From NCBI GenBank assembly GCA_040222855.1, contig JAVKCD010000025.1, positions 744,001 to 808,000 on the forward strand: a DNA stretch of 64,000 nt, in the 5' to 3' direction. Shown here piece by piece: positions 18,253 through 27,815 of the stretch. Position numbers and translations under genes: made by a program. The stretch comes from Phycisphaeraceae bacterium (GTDB lineage: Bacteria; Planctomycetota; Phycisphaerae; Phycisphaerales; Phycisphaeraceae). The notes beneath the pieces were generated by a model, which saw nothing but the letters and a program-made list of their open reading frames with translations, ran no database searches and had not been told where the DNA came from. Every line of letters starts with the position of its first letter. Within the stretch, counting starts at the first letter, position 1.

Positions 18253-19484
18253 CACCGCCTCGGCCTCGGCGATTGATCGTACTTGGCAGCACCGGCTCCA
18301 TAGGCGTCAACACGCTCAAGGTGGTCGAACACCTCAACCGTGCTCGCCCCGGCTCGATCGAGGTCGTCGGTCTCGCTGCCGGTCGAAGCGTTCAGGCGCT
18401 GGCCAAACAAGCCGAGCGATTCAAGGTCAAAACCGTCGCCATCGCCAGCGAGCACCTGCAACCGCAACTCGAAAAAGCCCTGCCCAAAGGAACCCGTATC
18501 CTGGCGGGCCTCGATGCCTCTGAGCAACTCGTCCGCGAAACCGACGCGACTGATATCGCCGGAGCCATCGTCGGCGCTGCAGGCCTCCCGGCGATGATCG
18601 CCGCAGCCGAACTCGGCCGCCGGATCCACCTGGCCAACAAAGAAACCCTCGTCGCTGCTGGCGATCTGGTGACCCGCATCGCCGCCGACTCGGGTGCCGA
18701 GATCCTCCCTGTCGACTCCGAGCACTCCGCCATCTTCCAGTGTCTTCAGGGTGCTGGTGACAAAGAGGTCATGCGCCTGGTACTGACCGCCTCAGGCGGG
18801 CCCTTCCGGACCGCCGACGCCCAAACCATCGAGAACGCCACCGTCGAGCAGGCCCTCAACCACCCGACCTGGACCATGGGCAAGAAGATCACCATCGACT
18901 CGGCGACCATGATGAACAAGGCGCTCGAAATCATCGAAGCCCACTGGCTCTTCAAGCAGCCCGGCAGCAGGATCGAAGTTGTCATCCACCCGCAGTCGAT
19001 CGTGCACAGCTTCGTCGAGTTCAAGGACCACTCCGTGCTTGCCCAACTCGGCCCGCCCGACATGTGTGGGCCGATCCAGTACGCCCTGACCCATCCCGAA
19101 CGCTGGGGCGGATGCGCTACCGCGACCGACTGGATGAACCTGGGCTCCCTCGATTTCCATGCGCCCGATGGCGACCGCTTCCCGGCATTGCGACTGGCAT
19201 ACCGTGTGATCGAGCTGGGCGGGACCGCCGGGGCGATTGCCAACGCCGCCAACGAGGCCGCCGTCGAAGCCTTCCTCGACCATCAGATCCGCTTCGGCCA
19301 GATCGCCCGACTCGCCCGTCAGGCCCTCGACACTCTCCCCATCGAGCCGATCCGCGCCCTCGACGATGTGCTCCGCGCCGACAAAGCCGCCCGCGAGTTC
19401 GTCAACGAACAGGTGAACGCCCAGGCCGATCTCAACGTAAGCCAGACGACCCCGTCAGACGCTCATTCCTCCACTCAGTCCTGA
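18249..19484 (+). CDS. dxr: 1-deoxy-D-xylulose 5-phosphate reductoisomerase
   Basis: Dxr catalyses the NADPH-dependent rearrangement of DXP to MEP, the committed step of the non-mevalonate isoprenoid pathway. The nucleotide-binding LGSTGSIGVNTL is at the N-terminus. The catalytic core has LANKETLVAAG, LPVDSEHSAIFQ and TMGKKITIDSATMMNKALEI. Length 411 is typical. Its ATG overlaps the rne stop (ATGA), implying coupling. ispG, a later step of the same pathway, is also in this window at 48.8 kb, but not linked to it. rseP follows 16 bases downstream, a common dxr neighbour. Confidence 0.96.
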   Translation: MTPPRPRRLIVLGSTGSIGVNTLKVVEHLNRARPGSIEVVGLAAGRSVQALAKQAERFKVKTVAIASEHLQPQLEKALPKGTRILAGLDASEQLVRETDATDIAGAIVGAAGLPAMIAAAELGRRIHLANKETLVAAGDLVTRIAADSGAEILPVDSEHSAIFQCLQGAGDKEVMRLVLTASGGPFRTADAQTIENATVEQALNHPTWTMGKKITIDSATMMNKALEIIEAHWLFKQPGSRIEVVIHPQSIVHSFVEFKDHSVLAQLGPPDMCGPIQYALTHPERWGGCATATDWMNLGSLDFHAPDGDRFPALRLAYRVIELGGTAGAIANAANEAAVEAFLDHQIRFGQIARLARQALDTLPIEPIRALDDVLRADKAAREFVNEQVNAQADLNVSQTTPSDAHSSTQS

Positions 19485-19500
19485 TCCAGGAAGCCACGCG

Positions 19501-21516
19501 ATGCTCGAAAACTCCTACATCGCCGTTGCCCTCTTCATCCTCGGCTTCGGCTTCCTCATCTTCATCCACGAACTCGGCCACTTCCTGGCCGCCAAGTGGG
19601 TCGGCATCAAGTGCACCCAGTTCGCTATCGGCTTCGGCCAGGCACTGGTCTCCTGGCGACAAGGCATGGGGCTGGCCATCGGCTCTTCTGAATCGACTTA
19701 TCTTAAGCGCGTCGTCGCTGAACTCGATCAGGAAGACGGCACCACCACAGAGCCCGCCAACTACGAAGAACGCGTTCACAAAGCCGGCGACGAACGCGTC
19801 GACGCCATCAGCCAACGCCTGGGCCTCGGCGAAACTGAATACCGCCTGAACTACCTCCCCCTGGGTGGGTACGTCAAGATGGTCGGACAGGAAGACCTCG
19901 ACCCCACCGCCGTCTCAAAAAGCCCCCGCTCCTTCAACAACAAATCCATCCCAGCCCGAGCCCTCGTGATCTCCGCTGGCGTGATCATGAACCTGATCAC
20001 TGGCTTCGTCGTCTTCATCCCCGCCTTCCTCGCCGGCGTCGATTTTCCCGCCGCCGAAGTCGGCATCATCACCCCGGACTCCCCCGCCGCCGCCGCCACT
20101 CCTGTCAACGCTCCTGAGGGCACTGACGAGGGACTCAAGCTAGGCGACCGTATCCTCACCGTGGATGGCAAGCCTGTCCGCGACATGGTCGATGTCGGTA
20201 TCTCCATCGCCTTGGCCCAAGCCGGTTCCGATCGCATCCTGACCGTCGATCGCCCGGGCTACGAAGAACCGCTGACCTTCAACGTCTCACCCCGACCCGA
20301 TGCCCGCCGTGAGGGGCTGCTCTCCATCGGCATCGGCCCCAGCTCCACCCTCCAACTCGCGGCCGTCACTCAAGATTCACTTCTGGAACAGAACGGCATC
20401 ACCCGCGGCATGACATTGTCCGCCGTCGGCGACACCCCCGTTGATCGCTTCCACGAACTCCGCAGCGCCCTGGACAACACCAACGGCGAGCCCACGACCC
20501 TGACCTTCACCGGCAAAGACGGCACAACCAAAGACATCGCCATCCAGCCCGAACCCGGCCTCTTCTACGACCCACAACTCGCTGAAGCCCTCGCCATCGA
20601 ACCCGCCACGCGCGTCCTCGAAGTGGTCGAAGACAGCCCTGCGGCCAAAGCCGGTGTCAAGGCCGGTGATCTCATCGCCCGCATCGGCGGAACCGAACTC
20701 CCCTCACTCAGGCGATTGACCTCAGAAATCGAATCCGCTGGCAACACGCCGATGCGTCTGGTTGTGCGTGGTGAGGACGGCACCACACGAGACCTTGGAA
20801 CCATCACGCCCTCCGACGGCCGCATCGGCGTCATCATCTCCCCAGCCATCGACTCTGGTATCGTCGGCCAGAACCCCGACTCAGCCACCCAGCGCATCCC
20901 GCCGGGCAGTAAGGTCGACTGGTACACCCTCCAGCGCGCGATCCAGACGAGCACTAACCAGATCGAAATCCCTTTTCAACCGACCGGTGAGATCTCCGCT
21001 GCCACGGTCACCTTTACCGTCAGCGACGAAGAACTCGCCCTCCTCCAGGGCGCTGGCTGGCGCCCCCCCACCCTCGGCGCCGCCTTCACCGAACTCCAGA
21101 CCTCCCTCAAGGCCGACAACGTCGGCGAAGCCATCGGACTCGGCCTGGTCAAAACCGGCGACTTCATGGCCCAGACTTACCTCACCCTCCTTCGCCTCTT
21201 CCAAGGCTCGGTCCAGGTCAGCAACCTCCGCGGGCCCGTCGGCATCGTCGACGAGGGCCACAAGGTCGCCTCGCGTGGCTGGCCCTACCTCCTGTTCTTC
21301 CTCGGCCTGATCTCCATCAACCTCGCCGTCCTCAACTTCCTGCCCCTGCCCATCGTCGATGGCGGGCTGATGATCTTCCTCCTGGTCGAGGCCATCCGCG
21401 GCAAACCCGCCTCTGTCCGCATCCAGCAGGGCGCGACGCTCGCAGGCCTCGCCCTGCTCGGGTGCCTGTTTATCTTCGTGACCTTCAACGACCTCTGGCG
21501 ATTGATCTTCGCCTGA
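19501..21516 (+). CDS. rseP: RseP-type site-2 zinc metalloprotease with PDZ domains
   Basis: This is an intramembrane protease that cleaves transmembrane segments of anti-sigma factors or signal peptides. The zinc motif HELGH is in the first helix (FIHELGHFLAAKWVG), and the third metal ligand motif is in NFLPLPIVDGGLM near the C-terminus. Two or more PDZ-like modules lie between (around GLKLGDRILTVDGKPV and AGVKAGDLIARIGG). At 671 residues it is far longer than E. coli RseP (about 450). Part of the excess is a charged insertion of roughly 60 residues between the catalytic helix and the LNYLPLGGYVKM strand, and part is additional periplasmic sequence. It directly follows dxr. Confidence 0.93.
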   Translation: MLENSYIAVALFILGFGFLIFIHELGHFLAAKWVGIKCTQFAIGFGQALVSWRQGMGLAIGSSESTYLKRVVAELDQEDGTTTEPANYEERVHKAGDERVDAISQRLGLGETEYRLNYLPLGGYVKMVGQEDLDPTAVSKSPRSFNNKSIPARALVISAGVIMNLITGFVVFIPAFLAGVDFPAAEVGIITPDSPAAAATPVNAPEGTDEGLKLGDRILTVDGKPVRDMVDVGISIALAQAGSDRILTVDRPGYEEPLTFNVSPRPDARREGLLSIGIGPSSTLQLAAVTQDSLLEQNGITRGMTLSAVGDTPVDRFHELRSALDNTNGEPTTLTFTGKDGTTKDIAIQPEPGLFYDPQLAEALAIEPATRVLEVVEDSPAAKAGVKAGDLIARIGGTELPSLRRLTSEIESAGNTPMRLVVRGEDGTTRDLGTITPSDGRIGVIISPAIDSGIVGQNPDSATQRIPPGSKVDWYTLQRAIQTSTNQIEIPFQPTGEISAATVTFTVSDEELALLQGAGWRPPTLGAAFTELQTSLKADNVGEAIGLGLVKTGDFMAQTYLTLLRLFQGSVQVSNLRGPVGIVDEGHKVASRGWPYLLFFLGLISINLAVLNFLPLPIVDGGLMIFLLVEAIRGKPASVRIQQGATLAGLALLGCLFIFVTFNDLWRLIFA

Positions 21517-21650
21517 CCAAACAGCAGCAGCACCCCAGCCTCAACGGACCAGCCATCCCTGCGCCACCCTTCCGAGGCTGCTAAACTGCCCGATCCAACA
21601 CCGCCCCTCCGCGCGACCCCGCGCTCCCCGCCTCTGGAACCCTCCGCCCG

Positions 21651-23924
21651 ATGCGCATCATCATCCCCCTGCTCGCGGTCATCCTCGGCGTCCTCGCCGT
21701 CCTCGGCATGCTCAGCCGCACCGAAGAGAACGAAGCCCGCAACCCCGCCCGCCAGACCACGGTCCAGACCCAGCCCGCCGACCTCGCCGAAGCGCCCGCT
21801 GCACTGACGCAGGCCAATGAAGGACAGGACAACCTCTCAGGCATCGCCGTCGAGACTGACCCTTCTGCGGCCCCCATCGCTGATGCGCCAGTCTCAGCAG
21901 CACCCACACCCTCAGTCCCCGCCGCGACCTTCGCCGAAGCACCAGTCATCCTCCCCGCGGAGCAAACCTCCGCCATCACCATCGGCTCAACCGATCCCGA
22001 GTCGGGTTTCAAGTTTGAGATCCAACTCAGCCCGTGGGGCGCCGCCGTCTCGCAGGTCGCCCTCACCGACTACCTCAACAACCTCGAAGACAGACAACCC
22101 TACATCGTCCATGGTGTGCTCAAGGCACCGATCCCCGGCACGGTAGATGGCGAATACCTCATGCGGCCCTTCTCCGCCGTCGCCCTCACCATCGCCGGGC
22201 ACACAGTCGATCTGATGAAGGTCGAACGCTGGACTCTGATTCCCACCGATCACTCCGGCATCCGCGACCACGCCACCTACCGCACCATCATCGCCACCGG
22301 CGACGACGCCAACACCCCGCTTGTGGAGGTCACCCGCACCTACCGCGTCGTCCCCGGCAGCTACCAGATCGCCATCGACCAGAAGGTGCGCAACCTCACC
22401 AGCCTGCCACTCAATATCGTCTGGTCCCAGTTCCTCCAGGGCGACCTGCCGCGCGATGGCGCCGCTTACCTCGGCGACAGACGCTACTACGTCCCCGGCT
22501 ACTTCAACCTCGAATACGACGCACGCAAGTTCTCGATCTACACCGATGACGCCTTCCTCTCCCGCGTCGAAGCCCTCCGTAATCCGGCTCTCTGGCCCAC
22601 CCCCGACGTGACGGCCAACAGCGAACTCGCCTGGATCGCTGGCGAAAACCGCTACTTCGCCGTCATCACCCACCTCCCGGTCCCCGCCAACACGACACGC
22701 TCCGCCGATATCAAACCCCTTGAAACCCTCTTCCCCCGACTCAACCTCTACGCCCTGCCCCAGCAACCCGTCGCCGATGACGCCCGGCTGAGCCTGGTCA
22801 CCGCCAGCACGCCAACCCTCCGACTGGAACCCGATGCCGAGCACGACCTGAGCATCACCGTCTTCGCTGGACCTCGCAAAAACGAGCTGTTTGAAGAAGC
22901 CCCCTACAGCATCCTCCACTTCGATAAGACCATCCGCTACTCCCTAGGCGGGCTCATCGACCTCTGCACCTTCCAATGGCTCGCCCACGCCCTCCTGGGC
23001 TTCCTCGGTTTCTTCCACTGGCTGCTCGCCGACTGGGGCGTTGCCATCATCGTCCTCGTCGTCACCGTCCGCCTGATCCTCCATCCCATCATGAAAAAGA
23101 GTCAGCTCTCCATGATGCGCATGGGCAAGATCATGCAGAAACTCCAACCCGAGATCGAGAAGCTCAAGAAGAAGCACAAGGACGACCCCGCAGCTCTCCA
23201 GCAGGAACAACTCAAGCTCATGCGTGACGCCGGTGCCAGCCCCTTCGGGATGCTCGGCTGCCTGCCGCTCTTCCTCCAGATGCCGATCTGGACCGCCCTC
23301 TACGCCATGCTCTACTACGCCATCGAACTCCGCCAGGAACCAGCCTTCTGGGGCGTTTTCCAGTGGGTCTCAGGCGGCAACTGGACCTTCCTCGCCGACC
23401 TCGCAGCCCCTGACCACTTCATCGTCTTCGCGGGCGACGGCATCACCATCCCCCTCTACTTCATCGAACCCACCTTCAACGGCATCAACATCCTCCCACT
23501 GCTCATGGCCGTCGTCTTCTTTATCAACAACAAACTCATGAGCCCACCGCCGGCCAACGAACAACAGGCCCAGATGCAGCGAACCATGCGCATCATGTTC
23601 CTGATCTTCCCCTTCTTCCTCTACTCCGCCCCCGCGGGTCTCACGCTCTACATGACCGCCTCCACCGGAGCTGGAATCCTCGACTCCTGGATCGTCCGCA
23701 GACACCTCCAGAAAGAAGAAGAATCCGGCAAACTCTTCGAGAAGAAGCAGCCCAAACCCGGCGGACTCATGGATCGATTCAGCAAAGCCATGGAACAGGC
23801 CCGCGCTCAGTATGAGACGCAGCAGAACGCCAAGGCTGGCGGGAAGACCGGACGCAAGCACGTCAACAACGAAGCCGGTCAGCCCGGCGGACGTGCCACC
23901 GCCAGGAAGATGAAACGCAAGTGA
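21651..23924 (+). CDS. yidC: Membrane protein insertase YidC
   Basis: YidC inserts and folds inner-membrane proteins, alone or with SecYEG. The N-terminal signal-anchor (RIIIPLLAVILGVLAVLGML) is followed by a long Pro/Ala/Thr-rich linker and the large periplasmic beta domain typical of Gram-negative YidC. The conserved insertase core with LADWGVAIIVLVVTVRLI, SPFGMLGCLPLFLQMPIW and the final helices completes it. The C-terminal tail is basic (KTGRKHVNNEAGQ...KMKRK), suited to ribosome contact. At 757 residues it is somewhat longer than usual. The last bases overlap the GTG of mnmE by 4. Confidence 0.95.
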   Translation: MRIIIPLLAVILGVLAVLGMLSRTEENEARNPARQTTVQTQPADLAEAPAALTQANEGQDNLSGIAVETDPSAAPIADAPVSAAPTPSVPAATFAEAPVILPAEQTSAITIGSTDPESGFKFEIQLSPWGAAVSQVALTDYLNNLEDRQPYIVHGVLKAPIPGTVDGEYLMRPFSAVALTIAGHTVDLMKVERWTLIPTDHSGIRDHATYRTIIATGDDANTPLVEVTRTYRVVPGSYQIAIDQKVRNLTSLPLNIVWSQFLQGDLPRDGAAYLGDRRYYVPGYFNLEYDARKFSIYTDDAFLSRVEALRNPALWPTPDVTANSELAWIAGENRYFAVITHLPVPANTTRSADIKPLETLFPRLNLYALPQQPVADDARLSLVTASTPTLRLEPDAEHDLSITVFAGPRKNELFEEAPYSILHFDKTIRYSLGGLIDLCTFQWLAHALLGFLGFFHWLLADWGVAIIVLVVTVRLILHPIMKKSQLSMMRMGKIMQKLQPEIEKLKKKHKDDPAALQQEQLKLMRDAGASPFGMLGCLPLFLQMPIWTALYAMLYYAIELRQEPAFWGVFQWVSGGNWTFLADLAAPDHFIVFAGDGITIPLYFIEPTFNGINILPLLMAVVFFINNKLMSPPPANEQQAQMQRTMRIMFLIFPFFLYSAPAGLTLYMTASTGAGILDSWIVRRHLQKEEESGKLFEKKQPKPGGLMDRFSKAMEQARAQYETQQNAKAGGKTGRKHVNNEAGQPGGRATARKMKRK

Positions 23925-25282
23925 CCCCCGTCGGCGACACCATCGCCGCGATCGCCTCACCCCTCGGCCACGCTCCCCGAGGACTCCTACGCCTCTCCGG
24001 ACCCAACAGCCACACCATCATCCAGTCCATCACGGACGGTACACCAACCGAGCCTCATCAACTCAGCCCAACACGACTCGCCCCGCCCCTCCTCCCCATC
24101 CCCTGCCTGACCGCAATCTTCCAGGCCTCCCACAGCTACACCAGCGAAGACGCCGCCGAACTCTGGCTACCAGGACACCCCTCACTCCTCGACCGCGTCC
24201 TCGCCGCAGCCCTCGACGCCGGTGCCCGACTCGCTGAGCCCGGTGCCTTCACCTTCCGCGCCTTCCGCGCCGGACGCATCACGCTCGATCAAGCCGAAGG
24301 CGTCGCCGCCCTCATCGCCGCCAACTCCGACGACCAGCGGCGTGCCGCTCAAGCCTGGCTCCAGGGTGACCTCGCCAAGACCACCACAGTCTGGATGAAC
24401 ACCCTCGCCGACCTCCTAGCCCTTGTCGAAGCCGGTATCGACTTCACCGACCAGGAAGACGTCGTCCCGATCCCAACACCCGACTTGATTCACCGTCTCG
24501 CCGAGACGCGTGACGCCATCGCCAGCCTCCGCCAATCCTCCAGAGCGATGGCCGAACGCTCCGGGCTCCCGCGTGTCGTCCTCGCAGGGCCGCCCTCCGC
24601 AGGTAAGTCCACCCTCCTAAACGTCCTGCTCGCCGAAAACCGGGCCATCATCCACCACCACCCCGGCACCACCCGCGACCGACTCGAAGCCACTCTCAAG
24701 CTCACAGCCAACGACAACCGCACCATCGACCTCACCCTCATCGACCTCGCCGGACTCGACCACACCGACACCTCCTCACTCGCCGCAGAAGCCCAGAGCA
24801 TCGCCCGCATCGCTCTTGATGACGCCGACCTCATCCTCCGCTGCACCCCCGCCGATCAACCAACCCCAATCCATCTCAGCAGCAACACCCCGATCCTCGA
24901 CCTGATTACCAAAGCCGATCTCCTCACCCCGGCACCAACAACTCAAGACCCGCTCCCGATCTCCACCCGCACCAATCTCAATCTCGATACCCTCCGCCAC
25001 CAGATTGCCGACCGTCTGCTGAGCACGCAACGCCCGACGCTGGGCTCCTCGTCTCTCGCCCTCAACCCCAGGCACATCAACGCCCTCCAGACCACCGAGC
25101 AAGCTCTCGCCGCCGCCCTCGACCACCTGGACTCTGAGCCTGAAATCGGACCACTGGCCGAACCCGAGGTCATCGCGGCTTCCTTACGCTCCGCGCTCGA
25201 CGCCCTGGGCACCATCGCCGGCCGTATCGCCGAAGACGAAATCATCGGCCGAGTGTTCGCCACCTTCTGCGTCGGCAAATAG
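23921..25282 (+). CDS. mnmE: tRNA modification GTPase MnmE
   Basis: MnmE with MnmG installs the carboxymethylaminomethyl group on wobble uridine of several tRNAs. The N-terminal tetrahydrofolate-binding domain begins DTIAAIASPLG. The G domain has the P-loop AGPPSAGKSTLLN, G3 DLAG and G4 TKAD, and the C-terminus ends in the catalytic FCVGK (CxGK) motif. Length 453 is normal. GTG start at 23921 overlaps the yidC stop, the same yidC-mnmE linkage seen in many bacteria. The G3 motif is degenerate compared with the usual DTAG. Confidence 0.94.
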   Translation: MTPVGDTIAAIASPLGHAPRGLLRLSGPNSHTIIQSITDGTPTEPHQLSPTRLAPPLLPIPCLTAIFQASHSYTSEDAAELWLPGHPSLLDRVLAAALDAGARLAEPGAFTFRAFRAGRITLDQAEGVAALIAANSDDQRRAAQAWLQGDLAKTTTVWMNTLADLLALVEAGIDFTDQEDVVPIPTPDLIHRLAETRDAIASLRQSSRAMAERSGLPRVVLAGPPSAGKSTLLNVLLAENRAIIHHHPGTTRDRLEATLKLTANDNRTIDLTLIDLAGLDHTDTSSLAAEAQSIARIALDDADLILRCTPADQPTPIHLSSNTPILDLITKADLLTPAPTTQDPLPISTRTNLNLDTLRHQIADRLLSTQRPTLGSSSLALNPRHINALQTTEQALAAALDHLDSEPEIGPLAEPEVIAASLRSALDALGTIAGRIAEDEIIGRVFATFCVGK

Positions 25283-25329
25283 TCCACGCACCACGTTTGC
25301 CCGACAATCCCTAAACTGTCGGGTTCCTC

Positions 25330-25818
25330 ATGGCCCGCAACAAGAAACCCAAACCCGAACACTTCACCCCCCGGATCGAGAACCGTCGAGCCCGGCACGA
25401 TTATCACATCACCGACACCCTCGAAGTCGGCATCAAACTCCTGGGCACCGAGGTCAAGTCCATCCGCAATGGACAGATCTCACTTGCCGAAGGCTTCGCC
25501 ACCATCGACCCCCGCACCAGCCGCCTGATGCTCCTCAACGTCGACATCAGCCAGTACCCCCAGGCTGGCGTCAACCAACACCCCCCCCGCCGCCCCCGCA
25601 TCCTCCTCGCCCACAAACGCGAGATCGCCCAGCTCGAAGGCAAACTCACCGCCAAGGGCACCACCCTCGTACCGCTTGCGATGTACTTCGTTCGCGGCAA
25701 AGCCAAGCTCCTCCTGGGCCTTGGCGAAGGCAAGAAGACCCACGACAAACGCCAGGACATCAAGACCCGAGACGCCAACCGCGACATGCGACGCGCCATG
25801 ACCCGCAAGGTCATCTAG
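25330..25818 (+). CDS. smpB: SsrA-binding protein SmpB
   Basis: SmpB binds tmRNA and delivers it to stalled ribosomes for trans-translation. The N-terminal NRRARHDYHITDTLEVGIKL, the central GTEVKSIRNGQISLAEGFA, and the basic C-terminal tail with KKTHDKRQDIKTRDANRDM are all present. Length 162 is typical. No tmRNA gene was found in the window. Confidence 0.96.
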   Translation: MARNKKPKPEHFTPRIENRRARHDYHITDTLEVGIKLLGTEVKSIRNGQISLAEGFATIDPRTSRLMLLNVDISQYPQAGVNQHPPRRPRILLAHKREIAQLEGKLTAKGTTLVPLAMYFVRGKAKLLLGLGEGKKTHDKRQDIKTRDANRDMRRAMTRKVI

Positions 25819-25826
25819 GAGCACGC

Positions 25827-26996
25827 ATGCCCGTCGCTGGCAAACGCCGAATCCTCATCCTCACGTTCCTCGGCTCGATCGCCACCACGCTGATCGAACT
25901 TGGGATGTACTTCTACACCCACAAAATGCTCGGCTTTAGCGAGCTGGCCAACCTAAGCCTCGCCCTCGGCTGGGGACTCACCTACGTCGCAGGAGCACTC
26001 CTGAGCCACCGACTCGCCAAGCGCTTGGGCGAACGCAACCTCGCCTTCACCGTCTCGTTCGTCCAGCTCGCCATGAACTTGGTGATCTGGTCGAACCCCA
26101 CACCCTTCGTCCTGACCACCTGTTTCCTGGTCATCGGCGTCGCCACCGGCATGATGTGGCCCGTCATCGAGAGCTATATCTCCTCCGGTCTGACACCCAG
26201 GCACGCCCGCCGCATCATCGGCTACTTCAACCTCACCTGGTCCTCCGCCGTCGCCGTCGCCCTCATCGCCACCGGCGTCATCCTCGACACGCTCCCACCC
26301 GCCAGCATGATGCTCGCCGCCGCCGGTCTCAACGCCCTCGTCTGCCTGATGATCCTCGGGCTCCGCGCCCGTCCCCGCCACATGGAGCTCGACCACCCCG
26401 AGCGCCCACCCGCTGACCAGCTCCACCGATGGCAGCACCTGCTCAACTCCAGCCGCTGGACCATGCTCGCCAGCTACACCCTGCTCTTCCTCATGGCCCC
26501 CCTGCTCCCCGAAATCTTCACCGACCTCGGACTCACCCCCGCCATGGCCGCCTATGCCGCCGCCGCCCTCCACGCCGTCCGCTTCCTGACCTTCGCTGGC
26601 ATGATCTTCTTCCCGCAATGGCACAACCGCTCTTGGCCCCTCGTCGCCGCCCTGGCTCTTCAACCCGTCAGCTTCCTGATCATCCTCTTCGGACCCTCCG
26701 TCCCGATCGTGATCTTTGGTGAAATTCTCTTCGGCTGGTGCGCCGGCATTTCCTACTTCGCCGCCCTGTACTACGCGCAGGTCATCCAGAACGCCTCTGT
26801 CGAAGCTGGCGGAGAACACGAAGGTCTCATCGGCGCCGGCTTCGCCATCGGCCCTCTCCTTGGCATCATCGCCATGACCGCAGGCGGGTCTCTCTGGATC
26901 GTCGCGCTGACCACCGGACCCTTCCTCGCCCTCACCGCATGGAAAGCAGCCAGAACCCTCCCCGGCTCACAGCAGCGCCACCAGCCCGATCGCTAG
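25827..26996 (+). CDS. Major facilitator superfamily transporter
   Basis: This 389-residue protein has about eleven to twelve hydrophobic segments and a cytoplasmic loop rich in charged residues in the middle (RARPRHMELDHPERPPADQ), the two-bundle layout of MFS carriers. A loop 2-3 motif is partly conserved (SHRLAKRLGERN). Substrate cannot be inferred. It starts 8 bases after the smpB stop with an AGGAGC ribosome site. Its 3' end overlaps the end of the convergent reverse-strand gene by 30 bases. Confidence 0.85.
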   Translation: MPVAGKRRILILTFLGSIATTLIELGMYFYTHKMLGFSELANLSLALGWGLTYVAGALLSHRLAKRLGERNLAFTVSFVQLAMNLVIWSNPTPFVLTTCFLVIGVATGMMWPVIESYISSGLTPRHARRIIGYFNLTWSSAVAVALIATGVILDTLPPASMMLAAAGLNALVCLMILGLRARPRHMELDHPERPPADQLHRWQHLLNSSRWTMLASYTLLFLMAPLLPEIFTDLGLTPAMAAYAAAALHAVRFLTFAGMIFFPQWHNRSWPLVAALALQPVSFLIILFGPSVPIVIFGEILFGWCAGISYFAALYYAQVIQNASVEAGGEHEGLIGAGFAIGPLLGIIAMTAGGSLWIVALTTGPFLALTAWKAARTLPGSQQRHQPDR

Positions 26997-27398
26997 AACC
27001 GCCCGTACCGACCACGCCACCGTCCGCACCCAGTTGGTCCACACCAACGCGGCGTGCGCCCGCGCATCGAAACCATCCACCAGCCTTGAGTGCAACGGCA
27101 CCTGCACCAGGAAGGTCGACAGCGTATTAACACCAACGAGCACCAGCCCCACCCACACCACCACCATCGGCCATCCCCCCGGCACCAGCCACACAAGCAT
27201 CACCGCCGTCACACCCTCCGCGAGCATCGCCGGACCCACAATCGGCGTGATACGCACCTGATGAGCCCGTGCAAACGCCCCAAACTCCTCGGGCAACACC
27301 CGATCCATCAGCGGATAATGAACCAGTTGAATCACCCAGATCAACCCCGCCAGAAAACATGTCGCCCCCACATGAATCGCCAACACCCACTCGATCAT
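26967..27398 (-). CDS. Small integral membrane protein, unknown
   Basis: A 143-residue protein with four predicted transmembrane helices. Notable residues are an N-terminal HVGATCF, the segment QLVHYPLMDRV and a C-terminal TNWVRTVAWSVRA. The pattern resembles uncharacterised four-helix membrane proteins often found beside photolyase genes in marine bacteria, but I cannot name a function. The ATG overlaps the TGA of the upstream small membrane protein gene, so it is the last cistron of the epimerase-photolyase operon. Confidence 0.75.
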   Translation of the reverse strand: MIEWVLAIHVGATCFLAGLIWVIQLVHYPLMDRVLPEEFGAFARAHQVRITPIVGPAMLAEGVTAVMLVWLVPGGWPMVVVWVGLVLVGVNTLSTFLVQVPLHSRLVDGFDARAHAALVWTNWVRTVAWSVRAVLAIGLVALL

Positions 27399-27814
27399 CC
27401 CGCCGACCCCACACGATGCTCAACACGCCACGCGTGCACCAGGATCAGCGTAAACGGCACCCACCAGATCAGATCATTAAAGATGATGTTCACCCCAAAC
27501 GCTGGCGTGATCTCACCCATCCACAGAGCCTGCGCAAAACCGATCGGCCCAAACACCTTCCCCAACAAACCCACCAGAACAATCGGCCAATGCCGCGCCG
27601 GGTCCAACGCAGCACACCCATAGCCGATCCCATACACCCCTACGATCATCCCCACGCACTGCCATAGCCACGGATACAACGGAGCATCCATCCCCGCCAC
27701 CTCAAAAAACCAGACCGGAAACAACACTGCCGCCGCACCCCACACAAGGTTGTAACCCGCCGCCAACCACAACACGACCGACATCCACCTCGGCGACCCA
27801 GCACGCTTAGTCAT
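27395..27814 (-). CDS. Small integral membrane protein, unknown (photolyase-linked)
   Basis: 139 residues with four predicted helices. Features are AAGYNLVWGAAAVLFP, a GMIVGVYGIGYGCAA helix and the amphipathic NIIFNDLIWWVPFTLIL end. I recognise it only as a conserved membrane protein type that accompanies photolyase or SRPBCC genes. It starts 1 base after the photolyase stop and overlaps the next gene by 4 bases. The two small membrane proteins probably work together or with the photolyase-linked stress response. Confidence 0.75.
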   Translation of the reverse strand: MTKRAGSPRWMSVVLWLAAGYNLVWGAAAVLFPVWFFEVAGMDAPLYPWLWQCVGMIVGVYGIGYGCAALDPARHWPIVLVGLLGKVFGPIGFAQALWMGEITPAFGVNIIFNDLIWWVPFTLILVHAWRVEHRVGSAG

Positions 27815-27815
27815 C

